Origin: JAGNDO01 sp963704975
GTDB taxonomy: Bacteria > Chloroflexota > Anaerolineae > Caldilineales > Caldilineaceae
Direction of reading: 5' to 3'
Assembly: GCA_963704975.1 (NCBI GenBank)
Contig: CAVPIK010000038.1
Coordinates: forward strand, 1 to 64,000
Length of the DNA stretch: 64,000 bases
The translations under genes were made by a program, and so were the position numbers. The notes beneath the pieces were generated by a model. That model was not told the origin of the DNA and ran no database searches. It was given only the letters and a program-made list of their open reading frames with translations. Shown here one piece after another: positions 37,581 to 47,080 of the stretch (within the stretch, counting starts at the first letter, position 1; each line of letters opens with the position of its first letter).

Positions 37581-38924
37581 TTATTGACCCAACAATTGGA
37601 TCCAATCCAACCCCTGTCGGGTCGTGCTGATGTCCCGGAAGGTGATGATCACCATCAGCCCCAACAGGACGACAAAGCCGATCATGTGGACCATGCCCTC
37701 CCGCTCTGCGCTGACACGCTTGCCCCGCAGAACCTCCACCAAAATGAAGACCAGCCGCCCGCCGTCCAAAGCGGGGATGGGCAACAAATTGGTGATGGCC
37801 AAGGCCGCGCTGAGGATGGCGGAGAGCCGCCAAATGGGATACCAAAGACCGGTCTGCACCGTGGCGCTGACCGCATCCCCCACCATCTGGGCGATGCCGA
37901 TGGGGCCGACCAGGTCCGCCTGGCCGGGGGCCAAGGCGCCCTGCAGGGCATCAATGGGTAATCGCACCATAAAGGTGATGTAGTCCCAGGTGAAGAGCAA
38001 TCCCTCTTTTAGCGCCGGGAAAAACGAGATGGTGGCCAGAGAAGAGGCGCTTTCAATCCCAATCCCGATGGCACCCTCGCCCGGAGGCGGGTCGACCCGG
38101 GGGATCAGGGTGGCGTCAATCAACACACCCTCCCGCAGGACGGTCATGGTTATTTCTTGACCCGCATGGCGGGCGATCTCCTGGCTCAGGGACATATCCG
38201 CGGTCATAACTTGGCCGTTGATGGCAAAGACCCGATCGCCGGTTTCCAGACCGGCGGCCTGGGCCGGGCTGTTCTCGCTGACCCCAAAGACCCGGGTACT
38301 GAGCACCGAACCGTACTCGACCCCAGCCAGCAATTTTTGGGTGGTGGCGTCCCCAGGGGTGGCGAGGGTAACCGTCGCCCCCTGGCGCAGCACAGTCAGA
38401 TCCGCGCCGGGCTCTTCGGCATCGGTCGTCTTGGCCGCCACCCCATCCAACATCGAGACCATCACCGGGCGATCGCCCTGGGCCAGCAAAATGTCACCGG
38501 GCTGCAACCCCACCTGGGCGGCCAAGGAGGCAGCCGGGATCTGGTTGAGTTGGGGCGTGGCCGCCGGGGCCGGGAAACCGGCCATAAAGCTAAAGGCAAA
38601 AAAGAGGATGGCCAGGATAAAGTTCACCGCCGGACCGGCCACCAAGGTCAAAGCCCGACCCAGGGCGCTGGCGGCGTTGAAGGAGCCAGGGGACATATCC
38701 GCGGCGTCCTCGCCCTTCATGCGGGCAAAACCGCCAAAGGGAATCCAGTTCAGGGTGAAGTCTGTGCCCTGAAAGGTGAACAGCTTGGCGGCTCGGGGCG
38801 GATAGCCCATGCCGAATTCCTCCACCACAATGCCGTTGCGCCGAGCCACCAAATAGTGGCCCATCTCGTGGAAGAAGATCAGGATACCCAACACCAACAC
38901 AAATGAAACGATTGTCGAAATCAT
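37581..38924 (-). CDS. rseP: RseP-like M50 site-2 metalloprotease with PDZ domains
   Basis: An intact 447-residue intramembrane protease. HEMGH (residues 19-23) in the first helix supplies zinc ligands, and NLLPIPALDGG near 380 the third. Two PDZ-like domains (VGLQPGDILLAQGD and AGLETGDRVFAING) lie in the extracytoplasmic loop. MISTIVSFVLVLG is a normal start. Such proteases cleave membrane-bound anti-sigma factors or signal-peptide remnants. The C-terminal pair of helices is complete. Confidence 0.9.
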   Translation of the reverse strand: MISTIVSFVLVLGILIFFHEMGHYLVARRNGIVVEEFGMGYPPRAAKLFTFQGTDFTLNWIPFGGFARMKGEDAADMSPGSFNAASALGRALTLVAGPAVNFILAILFFAFSFMAGFPAPAATPQLNQIPAASLAAQVGLQPGDILLAQGDRPVMVSMLDGVAAKTTDAEEPGADLTVLRQGATVTLATPGDATTQKLLAGVEYGSVLSTRVFGVSENSPAQAAGLETGDRVFAINGQVMTADMSLSQEIARHAGQEITMTVLREGVLIDATLIPRVDPPPGEGAIGIGIESASSLATISFFPALKEGLLFTWDYITFMVRLPIDALQGALAPGQADLVGPIGIAQMVGDAVSATVQTGLWYPIWRLSAILSAALAITNLLPIPALDGGRLVFILVEVLRGKRVSAEREGMVHMIGFVVLLGLMVIITFRDISTTRQGLDWIQLLGQ

Positions 38925-38986
38925 AGAACTCTCTTTTTGAATAGGGATCGGGAACCATGTCGCCGATCGGACGCGTCAGGCCATTA

Positions 38987-39056
38987 TACAATGCACAATG
39001 GACAATGGACAATGCACAATGGGTGGGGGGCGCATTGTGTATTGTCCATTGTGGCA
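38987..39056. repeat. Palindrome of ACAATGGAC / GTCCATTGT units
   Basis: Repeated CACAATGGACAAT on the left and ATTGTCCATTGTG on the right surround a G-rich loop. It lies between the isopentenyl phosphate kinase stop and the protease start. Confidence 0.65.
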
Positions 39057-39086
39057 CAGATGGGGACGGGCGGATGTAGGCTTGGT

Positions 39087-39903
39087 TCAATCTGCGCGGA
39101 TGCGGGTGCCCAGGGCGGCGAAGGGGTCGGTGAGGATGCGGCGCAGGTGGTCGGGGATCAACCCGCTGCATAGGGTGATGGTGAGGGCCGGGTGACGGGC
39201 GGCCAGGGCCACGGACTGGGCCACCTTGGCCGCCATGCCCCCGGTGACGTCCGTGCCGTGGCTGGCCCCCAGTTGGTGGCGCACATCGTCCAGCGTGCCG
39301 GGGGTGATGAGCGAAATGGGGATGGCATCGGGGTCAAGCTGGGGATCGGCGCTGAACACCCCGTCCACCTCCCCGGCCAGGATCAGTCGGGAGGGGCGCA
39401 GCCCGTCGGCCAACTGCTCGAAGATCTCCTCCGTGCTGGCAATGGTGCCACCCCGCACCGAATCCAGCACCACGTCGCCGTAGACGACCGGGACCAGTCC
39501 CCGATCCAAGGCCAGGGCCACGGTTTCGGTCGGCCCGGCCACCAGGTTGCCATCCACCGCCCGCACGGCCACGCCGGGCTGCACGCTCCACGCCGGGATG
39601 CCCGCGTCCAACAGCGCGGCGGTGACCAGCCGGTTGAGCCGGGCCGCGGCGTCCCCCGTGGCCGCAAAGCCATACCAGCCCTCCGCCGAGGTGACGCCCT
39701 TGGCGGGTACGATAGCGGCTGCCCACCACATGGCCAAAGCTGCCGGAGCCGTGGCCGATCACCAGGCGCAGATCCGGCTGCTCGGTGCGGGCACGGGCAA
39801 TCTCCTCGGCCAAACGGGCCAGGACATCCAACCGGGGCGTCTCGGCCACCCGTTTGTCGGTGATGAGAGATCCGCCCAATTTCAAAAAAATCAACCCAGA
39901 CAT
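39087..39903 (-). pseudogene. Isopentenyl phosphate kinase, one frameshift
   Basis: MSGLIFLKLGGSLITDK carries the kinase lysine and Gly loop. GHGSGSFGH contains His58, the catalytic histidine that marks this family within the amino-acid-kinase fold. After an extra C near 39715 the frame continues VPAKGVTSAEGWYGFAATGDAA, then VVYGDVVLDSVRGGTI, EVDGVFSADP and GTDVTGGMAAKV. About 271 residues. It converts isopentenyl phosphate to the diphosphate in the alternative mevalonate route known from archaea and some Chloroflexota. Confidence 0.85.
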
Positions 39904-39925
39904 AGCGACTCCAAATCAAAAAAAC

Positions 39926-40004
39926 GATCCACGAATCTGCACGAATCTGCACGAATCTTTTTTGATAAAGAAGATTCGTGTAGATTTGTGAAGATTCGTG
40001 GATC
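39926..40004. repeat. Palindrome of the TGCACGAATC family, copy 3
   Basis: GATCCACGAATCTGCACGAA from 39926 pairs with the diverged right arm ending GATTCGTGGATC at 40004. The loop is T/A-rich. It spans the gap between the selA stop and the kinase start. Confidence 0.75.
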
Positions 40005-41402
40005 TAATCAGCTTTCCAGGTATGCAGAATGGTGGCGATGAGATCGTCGTCGCCTTCGGGGAGGACGGTGCGGGGGTCGAAGAGCAGGCGGTCGGCCTGG
40101 ATGCGGCAGATGACGGGCAGGTCGGCGGCGCGCAGGCGGTGGGCCAGGGCGTCCGGCGTGGGGGAGGCCAGGGCCAGGACCACCGTGGGCAGGGTTTCGC
40201 CGGGCAGACTGCCGCCGCCGACTGCGCTCTCGCCGGGCTGGGTGGTGGCGGGGAGGCCGTGGGCGATCAGGCGATCTCGCCACGCCTCGGCCCGGGCGCG
40301 CAGGGCGTCCAGCGGGGCGGCGATCATGCGCCAGACCGGGATGTCGGCGACGGCCTGGCCCCGTTCGTAGCTGCGCAGGGTGGCGTCCAGGGCGGCCAGG
40401 GTCATCTTGTCCACCCGCAGGGCGCGCAGGAGGGGGAAGCGGCGCAGCTCGGCGATCAGGTCCGCCCGGCCCAGGATCAGCCCGGCCTGGGGACCGCCCA
40501 GCAGTTTGTCGCCGCTGAAGGTGACGATGTCCGCGCCGGCGGCAATGCTGGCCTGGACCGTGGGTTCCGGGGAGAGGCCATAGGCCGCGGTGTCGAGCAA
40601 AGTGCCGCTGCCCAGGTCGTCGATCAGGATGGGGTCATGCCCGGTCAGGCTGCGGCAAATCGCTGATCGATGCCGGCCAATTCGGCCAAGGTCGGCTCGG
40701 TGACAAAGCCGATCTGTTTGAAGTTGCTGGAATGGACCCGCATGATGGCCGCGGTGTCGCCAAAGAGGGCGTCGTCGAAGTCCTTGCAGGTGGGTGCGGT
40801 TGGTGGTGCCCACCTCGACCAAGGTGGCCCCGCTCAGGCGCAGCACATCGGGGATGCGGAAGCCGCCGCCGATCTCCACCAACTGGCCCCGGCTGATCAG
40901 CACCTCCCGGTCCCGGCACAGGGCGGCCAGGACCAGGAAGACGGCCCCGGCGTTGTTGTTGACCACCAAGGCATCCTCGGCCCCGGTCAGGCGGCAGAGC
41001 AGATCCCGGCTGTGGTCATAGCGGCTGCCCCGTTTGCCCGTTTCCAAGTCGTATTCCAGATTGGAATAGCCCTGGGCCGCGGCGTCCACGGCCTGGCGGG
41101 CGTCATCGCTGAGGGGGCGCGGCCCAAGTTGGTGTGGACGATGATCCCCGTGGCGTTGATCAGCGGGCGCAGGGTGGGCGCGGCCAGGTCGGCCAGGGCC
41201 GCGGCCAGGCGGTCGGGCCAGCTTTCCGGCGCGGGCGCGGGCTGGCCGTCGGCGATGGCGGCGCGGGCGGTTTCGAGCAGTTCCCGCAGGGTGCGGGTGA
41301 CCAGATCCGGGCCGTGGGCGACGGTCAGGGCGATCACGGCGTCCTGGCGCAGGAGGGCGTCCACGGCGGGGAGGTTGCGGTATTGGCTCGTGGGTCTGTC
41401 AT
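40004..41402 (-). pseudogene. selA: L-seryl-tRNA(Sec) selenium transferase SelA, several frameshifts
   Basis: From YRNLPAVDALLRQDAVIAL through LINATGIIVHTNLGRAP, then DAAAQGYSNLEYDLETGKRGSRYDH, LVVNNNAGAVFL, SNFKQIGF, DDLGSGTLLD and TFSGDKLLGGPQAG (the PLP lysine), this is a full-length SelA of about 466 residues. Frames change near the start, near 41120, 40785 and 40655; two fit deletions. The ATG at 41402 is a guess since the first codons are in a different frame. SelA makes Sec-tRNA, but no selB, selD or tRNA-Sec is in view. SelA-like homologues outside Sec synthesis also exist. Confidence 0.8.
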
Positions 41403-41580
41403 TTGGGTTCCATTCACAGTTTTGGTTGCTACCGGCCGGGCAATGCCGGTTGGTCGGAAAAACCCGATGAATCGGGAGGGCGTTGGCCAAGTTGGTCAAC
41501 CCGCCCGATTTATCGGGCTGACGTGTCCAGCCGGGGGATTCATCCCCGGCGGTGGTCGGCCAACCGAGAGGTGGCGCAGA
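41403..41580. repeat. Cluster of nested small palindromes
   Basis: Successive hairpins are visible: ACCGGCCGGGCAATGCCGGT, CCCGATGAATCGGG, CCCGATTTATCGGG and CCGGGGGATTCATCCCCGG. The cluster lies between selA and the esterase, and the esterase reading frame runs through part of it, adding a tail HLSVGRPPPGMNPPAGHV. Confidence 0.6.
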
Positions 41581-42575
41581 TCAGCCGCCTCCACGATGAT
41601 GGGCTGCAATTGTCCCCGGGGAGCGACACGAATATAGCTGAGATTTTGGCCCGTTTCATCCACAGCAGGCGGGGGCAGATGGCCTTGGACAAAGGCGGCC
41701 ACATGGGCCAAGGCGGCCCGGCCTTCGGGCACATAGCGGGCGAAGGCTTGCCAGACGTGCATCATGTCGGGCCAGACTTGCAGGGTGACATCCACCCCGG
41801 CGGCCTTGGCCTTTTCGGCCAGGCGGGTGGAATCGGAGAGCAGGATCTCGTCCATGCCCACCTGGATCAGGAGGGGGGGCAGGCCGTGCAGGTCGGCGTA
41901 GAGGGGGGAGGCCAGGGGGGTTACCGGGTCCCGTCGCCCAGGTAATAGCGGGCGGCATGTTGCATTTGGCGGGGATCGAACCAGGGGTCCGCCTTGACCC
42001 GGCTCTGCATGGACTCGCCGACGCAGGCCAGATCGGTCCAGGGCGAGAAGCAGATGGCCAGGGCGGGCAGGGGGTCCCCGGCATCCCGCAGGGCGGTCAT
42101 GATGGACGAGGGTCAGGCCGCCCCCGGCGGAGTCCCCGGCCAGGATCAGTTGGCTGGGGTCCACGCCGTCGCGGATCAGGGCGCGATAGACGGCCAGCAC
42201 ATCATCAAAGGCGGCGGGGAAGCGATGCTCCGGGGCCAGTCGATATTCAAAGAGCAGGGTGCGGGCTTGGACGGCTTCGGCCATGTCCGCGGCCAGTTGG
42301 CGATGGGTGTTGAGGGAGCCAAAGAAGTAGCCGCCGCCGTGGATGTAGAGCAGGGTGCGGGTGGGCAGGGGGGTGTGGGGGATGATCCATTCGCTGGGCA
42401 GGTTCGCAATTTGGGCGGAGGTCAAGGTTGCGTTGGATGGGCGGCGGCTGGCCCTGGCCAACAGTTCCATCTCCATGCGCCCCCGGCGCACGTTGACTTC
42501 GGGCGCGAAGGTTTCGGAGAGGGCCTGCATACGGAAGCCCATTTTGAGTGCACGATTTTGCCAACTGGTTGCCAT
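41496..42575 (-). pseudogene. HSL-type alpha/beta-hydrolase esterase, two frameshifts
   Basis: MATSWQNRALKMGFRMQ begins behind AGGAGG. LYIHGGGYFFGS is the oxyanion hole, and YRLAPEHRFPAAFDDVLAVYR and the nucleophile GDSAGGGL are classic for the hormone-sensitive-lipase family. After a shift near 42105 come DAGDPLPALAICFSPWTDL and, after another near 41940, DPVTPLASPLYADLHGLPPLLIQVG with the acid residue, and MMHVWQ with the histidine. The usual protein would end near AAFVQGHLPP. About 50 further residues are read from repeat DNA. Confidence 0.82.
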
Positions 42576-42617
42576 GAGGGGGTCCTCCTGTCTTGGAACG
42601 ATATCCAACCATGTTTT

Positions 42618-42689
42618 TCTGACCACGGAATACACGGAAATACACGGAAGTTTTCTCTTTCTCGTGTATTCCGTGTATTCCGTGGTCAA
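42618..42689. repeat. Palindrome of ACACGGAAT units
   Basis: GACCACGGAATACACGGAA is mirrored by TTCCGTGTATTCCGTGGTC, each arm made of about three 9-nt units, with a CT-rich loop. It lies 5 nt from the nitrilase stop and 42 nt upstream of the esterase ATG. Confidence 0.8.
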
Positions 42690-42694
42690 ATCTA

Positions 42695-43495
42695 TCAATA
42701 CAACCCTGGCCGCCGGTCCTCGAAGATGGGGATGCGCTGGCGCACGGCGTCCACCTGATCCAGATCCACGGTGACGGTGAGCAGGGTTTCCTGGTCGCCG
42801 CCTTCGATCAGGGCTTCACCCCAGGGGTCGATGAGGGCGGAGGCGCCGAAGAAATCGCTGCCCTTGGACGAGCCGACCCGGTTGCAGCCGGCCACGAACA
42901 TCTGGTTTTCGATGGCCCTGGCCCGCAGCAAGGTGCGCCAATGGGGGCGTCGGGGATTGGGCCACTCTGCGGGCAGAATGACCAGCTTGGCCCCGTCCAG
43001 CGCATAGCGGCGGAAGAGTTCGGGGAAGCGCAGGTCATAGCAGATGGCCAGCCCCACCCGTCCCCAGGGCAGGTCCACGGTGACGGCTTCCGGGCCGGGG
43101 GCCAAAAACTGGTCTTCGTCCATCAGCCGGAAGAGGTGGATCTTGCGATAGGCCCCGGCCAGCTTGCCGTCCGGGTTGTAGAGGGCCAGGCAGTTGTAGA
43201 TCTTGCCATCCGCGCCCAACTCCAAGATCGACCCGGCCAGCCACACATCGTGGGAGCTGGCCAACTGGGCCAGGCGGCCAAACCAGCCATTGCCCATGGT
43301 GTCCGCCACAACCGGCGTGGCGTGTTCCGCCGCATTTTCCAGATCATAGGCCGTGCTCCACAGTTCGGGCAGCACCACCAGATCGCTGCCCCGGCGGGCG
43401 GCCTCGGCCACAAAAAGCTCGGCCCGTTCAAAATTATACCCCGGCTTGCCCAATCGGCAATCCATTTGGACCAGGGTGAGGGTGAGGGTGGTCAT
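42695..43495 (-). CDS. Carbon-nitrogen hydrolase (nitrilase superfamily)
   Basis: An intact 266-residue cytoplasmic amidase. The catalytic triad is complete: Glu44 in LPELW, Lys118 in YRKIHLF and Cys152 in ICYDLRFPE. RARAIENQMFVAGCNRVG is the family's conserved helix and strand. Sequence style is close to omega-amidase (Nit2/YafV), which hydrolyses alpha-keto amides of glutamine or asparagine; the exact substrate is inferred only. Confidence 0.9.
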   Translation of the reverse strand: MTTLTLTLVQMDCRLGKPGYNFERAELFVAEAARRGSDLVVLPELWSTAYDLENAAEHATPVVADTMGNGWFGRLAQLASSHDVWLAGSILELGADGKIYNCLALYNPDGKLAGAYRKIHLFRLMDEDQFLAPGPEAVTVDLPWGRVGLAICYDLRFPELFRRYALDGAKLVILPAEWPNPRRPHWRTLLRARAIENQMFVAGCNRVGSSKGSDFFGASALIDPWGEALIEGGDQETLLTVTVDLDQVDAVRQRIPIFEDRRPGLY

Positions 43496-43535
43496 GGGAT
43501 CTCCGTATTGCGTGAAACGTGTTGCGTGTCGAGGT

Positions 43536-44371
43536 TCAGTCTTCCCGTTCGGGCAACACCTCTACACTCGCGCCGGGCGCGGGGGCGGTGTATTCGCCGA
43601 GTTTGCCGGATTTGGCGCTGGGGGCGGCGTTGGCTTTGGCGACTGCGCCGGAGACAGGCAGGGCCGGCCGGGGGGTGGCGGGGGCGGTGTTGATGGGCAA
43701 TTTCTCGGGCTTGGCCGGGACAGCGTAGGCCCGCCAGCCCAGGAAGAGGCCAACCCCGATCAGGATCAGGGGCCACCAGCGCAACAGGGCATTTTCGCCC
43801 CCCTTGTCCAACACAAAGATGAAGAGACCAAAGACGATCAGCACCGCGCCGGGGATCAGCGCCCACCATTGGCGACGCTTCCCCCCAGCACATAGAGCAA
43901 AAAGAAGACAGCCCCCATGCCCGCAAAGAGCACGGCCCCCAGGGTTTCCGCCTTCTCCGTGCGGGCGCTGAGGGCGATGACGCCGCCCAAGACCAGCATA
44001 AAGCCGCCGGGGATGATGGCCCACCAGCGCTCGCCCCGATCCAGCAAATAGATGTGGGCGAAGGCCAGGGCCAGGCCGACGAAGAGCACCCCGGCGGTCA
44101 CCCGGTCGTTGACCTGGGGCTGGGTGGTCAGGAGCATCATGGCGGCCAGGGCCAAGAGGGTCCAGGCCGGGATCAGCCGCCACCAGTTTTGGCGGGTGGA
44201 GAGGTAGGCCCCGAAGAAGCCGACGCCCCCAATGCCCAATATCCCGGCCAATACATATTGGGCCGTCGGTTCGTAGGCGGCGAATAGATCAAAATTATAG
44301 AACAAAAGCAGCAGCCCGGCTAAGGTCAGGGCGATTGCCCAAAAGAGGGTATTGAGTCGATTGTCGGTCAT
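43536..44371 (-). pseudogene. Multi-helix membrane protein with repeated WWxxIPG motif, one frameshift
   Basis: MTDNRLNTLFWAIALTLAGLLLLFYNFD starts about eight hydrophobic helices. A WWRLIPAWTL / RWWAIIPGGFML / QWWALIPGAVLIVFG / RWWPLILIGVGL motif recurs at roughly 60-residue spacing, pointing to internal duplication. The frame shifts near 43882. The C-terminal 65 residues are an Ala/Pro/Lys-rich tail ending EVLPERED. Function unknown. Confidence 0.65.
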
Positions 44372-44512
44372 GGCATGGCTCCAATGGTCAATGTGAGCGA
44401 AAATCCCTGGGAAGTTGACGGCCTATCCCTTGGCTGATAGTATACACCTGCTATCCAAGATGATAAAGCGCACACACGGATACCGTGATTTTTCCACCCA
44501 GAAAGTCCTTTT

Positions 44513-45146
44513 ATGCAGACGGTCATCGCCAATCCAACCGACCCAGCCGTTTTGGATCAAGCCGCCGCCCTCTTGGATGCCCACGCGGTGATCGCCGCGC
44601 CCACGGACACGGTCTATGGGCTGGTCTGCCGCTACGACAGCGTGGCGGCCATCGACGCCCTCTACGAGGCCAAGGGCCGCCCGCCGGAGAAAGCCCTGCC
44701 CGTCCTCTTGGCCGGGGAAGATCAACTGGATCAGGTGGTGGCGGAGGTGTCGGCCCTGGCCCGGGGCTTGATGGCGGCGTTCTGGCCCGGCCCCCTCACC
44801 CTGGTGCTGCCAGGGTTGCCCCACCTGCCCGCCCGCCTCACCGCGGGGATGGACGTCCGTGGCCGTGCGGGTGCCGGACCATCCGGTGTTGCGGGCCTTG
44901 GCCCAGCGCAGCGGACCCTTGGCCTCGTCCAGCGCCAACCGCAGCGGCGGACCGGACACGGCCAGCGCCCAGGCCGTCCTGGCCCAGTTGGATGGCTTGG
45001 TGCCCCTGATTTTGGACGGCGGCACAGCCCCCGGCGGCATCCCCAGCACGGTTCTGGACTTGACCAAAACCGACCCGGTCATCCTGCGGGAAGGGCCGAT
45101 TGGCGACCCCGTGCGGGCTTTTCTGCACGCACAGCGCAACCCATGA
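44513..45146 (+). pseudogene. tsaC: Threonylcarbamoyl-AMP synthase (Sua5/YrdC), one frameshift
   Basis: MQTVIANPTDPAVLDQAAALL precedes APTDTVYGLVCRYDS, EAKGRPPEKALPVLL (conserved Lys/Arg) and FWPGPLTLVLPG. After an extra G near 44856 come SVAVRVPDHPVLRALA and SSSANRSGG. This is a complete YrdC fold of about 210 residues without the C-terminal Sua5 domain. The enzyme makes threonylcarbamoyl-adenylate for tRNA t6A. Its stop overlaps the next start (ATGA). Confidence 0.88.
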
Positions 45147-46305
45147 ACCGACCCGCTGCTGATCGGCATCGACGCCTCCCGTGCTTTGCGGGCCAGGCGC
45201 ACGGGGACCGAACGCTATTCTTTGGAGATCATCCAGCATCTGCTGGCCCTGCCCCAGGCCGCCCAGCACCGCTGGCGGCTCTACACGGACAGCCCGCCCC
45301 CGCCCGGCCTCTTCCCCACCCGCACCCCCGGCGCGGCGGAAGAGAATGTGACCTGCCACGTCCTGCACGCCCCCCGGCTGTGGACCCACACGGCCCTACG
45401 CCGTCAGCTAGTTGGCTCAACCACCGGACGTCGTCTTTGTCCCCGCCCACGTCCTGCCCTGGCCGACCTGGGGCTTGCCGCCCAGCGTTGTCACCATCCA
45501 CGATCTGGGCTATCGCCACTTCCCGGAAAGCCACGGGGCGCTCCACCGCCGCTATCTGGCCTGGGGCACCCGGTGGAGCGCCCGATCCGCTCGGCGGGTG
45601 ATCGCCATCAGCCAGGCCACGGCCCAGGATCTGGCCCGCTTTGACGCCATCGACCCGGCCAAGATCCGGGTAATTTACGAGGCCGCCACGCCGTTTCAAC
45701 CCTCGGATCGCCCGTTGCTCCCCGATGTGGCGAAGTTGCCGGCCTATGCGCTCTTTGTCAGCACCATCCAGCCCCGCAAGAATGTGGCCCGGTTGATTCA
45801 GGCCTTTGCATTTTTGGTTAAAAACAAGTCAATTTCGTGGGATTTGGTGCTGGGGGGCGGCAAGGGCTGGCTGAGTGATTCACTCTTTAGCCTGGCCGGG
45901 GAGTTGGGCGTGGCCGACCGGGTGCATTTTCTGGGCTACGTGGACGACGCCGATCTGCCCGCCCTCTATGCCCACGCCCGTCTGTTTTGCTATCCTTCCC
46001 TCTTCGAGGGGTTCGGCCTGCCCGTGTTGGAGGCCCAAAGTTATGGAGTGCCTGTGATGACAGCCAACAATTCCGCCCTGCCCGAAGTCGCCGGAGACGC
46101 CGCCATTTTGGTCGATCCCATGGACATCGACGCCATCGCCGACGCCATGTTGCGTTTGAGTCAAGACGAAGAACTGCGTCAACGGTTGATCGCGGCAGGC
46201 TACGAAAATGTCAAACGCTTTTCGTGGGACAAAGCCGCTCGCGAAACATTGGCCGTTTTGGAAGAAGCGGCGGGAGCGAAACCGAAAGCCAGGTTGACAC
46301 CCTGA
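45143..46305 (+). pseudogene. GT4-family glycosyltransferase, two frameshifts
   Basis: ATG 45143 overlaps the tsaC stop. Near 45155 an extra G moves the frame to LLIGIDASRALRARRTGTERYSLEII. At 45408 four bases CTAG interrupt RRQ-LAQPPDVVF. After that the protein is intact: VVTIHDLGYRHFPES, VSTIQPRKNVARLIQAF, LVLGGGKGW, and the GT4 EX7E motif EGFGLPVLEAQ, ending KARLTP. About 386 residues. It transfers a sugar from a nucleotide donor, probably for surface polysaccharide. Confidence 0.85.
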
Positions 46306-46367
46306 ACGGACAGCTTTAGAATCCATGTATCGTTTGCGTTTGACGACAGGATCAGGAGGTAAAACCT

Positions 46368-46682
46368 ATGACAGTAGAAACCAGAACCGTGGGACGACTT
46401 GAAGGGCTGCTTCGACTGTACCACACAGGGTATCACAGCTCCGTTGTTGACAAAACGGTGGAGAAGTTGGTTACCTTGGAAGTAACGCGGTCGAACAATG
46501 AACTGACACGATTAAGAGAACGCATGGAAGCGTACGAACGCCAATACAATATGACCTCCGAAGATTTCTACACAAGGTTCCGCGCCGGAGAATTAGGAGA
46601 CGCGATGGATTTTGTGGAATGGAGCGTCTTTTGGGATATGCATGAAAACACACAAGAGCGGCTGAATGAGTTGGGTGAGTAG
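46368..46682 (+). CDS. Antitoxin-like protein of a TumE-type pair
   Basis: A 104-residue helical protein with a very good site (AGGAGGT, 7 nt to ATG). MTVETRTVGRLEGLLRLYHTGYHSSVVDKTVEKLVTLEVT and the coiled RLRERMEAYERQYNMTSEDFYTRF are followed by ELGDAMDFVEWSVFWDM. I recall similar proteins directly upstream of DUF6516/TumE toxins. It is more AT-rich than its neighbours. The next gene starts 5 nt after its stop. Confidence 0.65.
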   Translation: MTVETRTVGRLEGLLRLYHTGYHSSVVDKTVEKLVTLEVTRSNNELTRLRERMEAYERQYNMTSEDFYTRFRAGELGDAMDFVEWSVFWDMHENTQERLNELGE

Positions 46683-46687
46683 CGCTC

Positions 46688-47080
46688 ATGAACCCTGAAG
46701 CGTACCTAACCCAGATCAAAACGCAGTTGAATACCAGTATCCTGGTCAGCTCATTTCAGATTGTAGAAGAGTGGGATCAACCGGACCGAGGATACATTCG
46801 GGTGCGAATCCAACTTGTGAACAGCGATTTTCTGGAAGTCGCCGAGTATTTTGTAGTGTCTGGCGAAAAATGCGTGACCGAACGGTATCGCTATCAATGG
46901 ATGGATGGCGAGCGGCAACATCTGCGCAGGCGTTGGGATAACGTCGAACACTATCCTAATTTGCCCGGTTTCCCCGATCATGTTCACCTCGCAGATGGCC
47001 AGGTCTTGCCTGGCCCACGACTGAACATTCCAGATCTGCTGCTTCTTTTGGCAACTGAACTATCCCCGCAAGATGACTGA
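46688..47080 (+). CDS. TumE-like (DUF6516) toxin
   Basis: A 130-residue protein. RGYIRVRIQLVNSDFLEVAEYFVV, then YRYQWMDGERQHLRRRWDNVEHYPNLPGFPDHVHL is the recognisable DUF6516/TumE pattern (Y.W......RRWDN..H.P.LPGFP.HVH). Family members form type II toxin-antitoxin modules, often on mobile elements. Its last 8 nt overlap the start of the WecG-like gene, unusual for a mobile pair. It is intact. Confidence 0.75.
   Translation: MNPEAYLTQIKTQLNTSILVSSFQIVEEWDQPDRGYIRVRIQLVNSDFLEVAEYFVVSGEKCVTERYRYQWMDGERQHLRRRWDNVEHYPNLPGFPDHVHLADGQVLPGPRLNIPDLLLLLATELSPQDD

Noticed and set aside
41403..41580. SECIS-like element or tRNA-Sec near selA
   Set aside because: The hairpins have no tRNA T-loop or acceptor pairing and no known SECIS context. 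They look like a repeat cluster.
42576..42698. Upstream extension of the esterase reading TTEYTEYTRKRK
   Set aside because: This is the translation of the ACACGGAAT palindrome. The ATG at 42575 has an AGGAGG site.
46368..47080. Whole 46.3-47.1 kb segment as a transposon
   Set aside because: No transposase, terminal inverted repeats or target duplication could be seen around the toxin-antitoxin pair.
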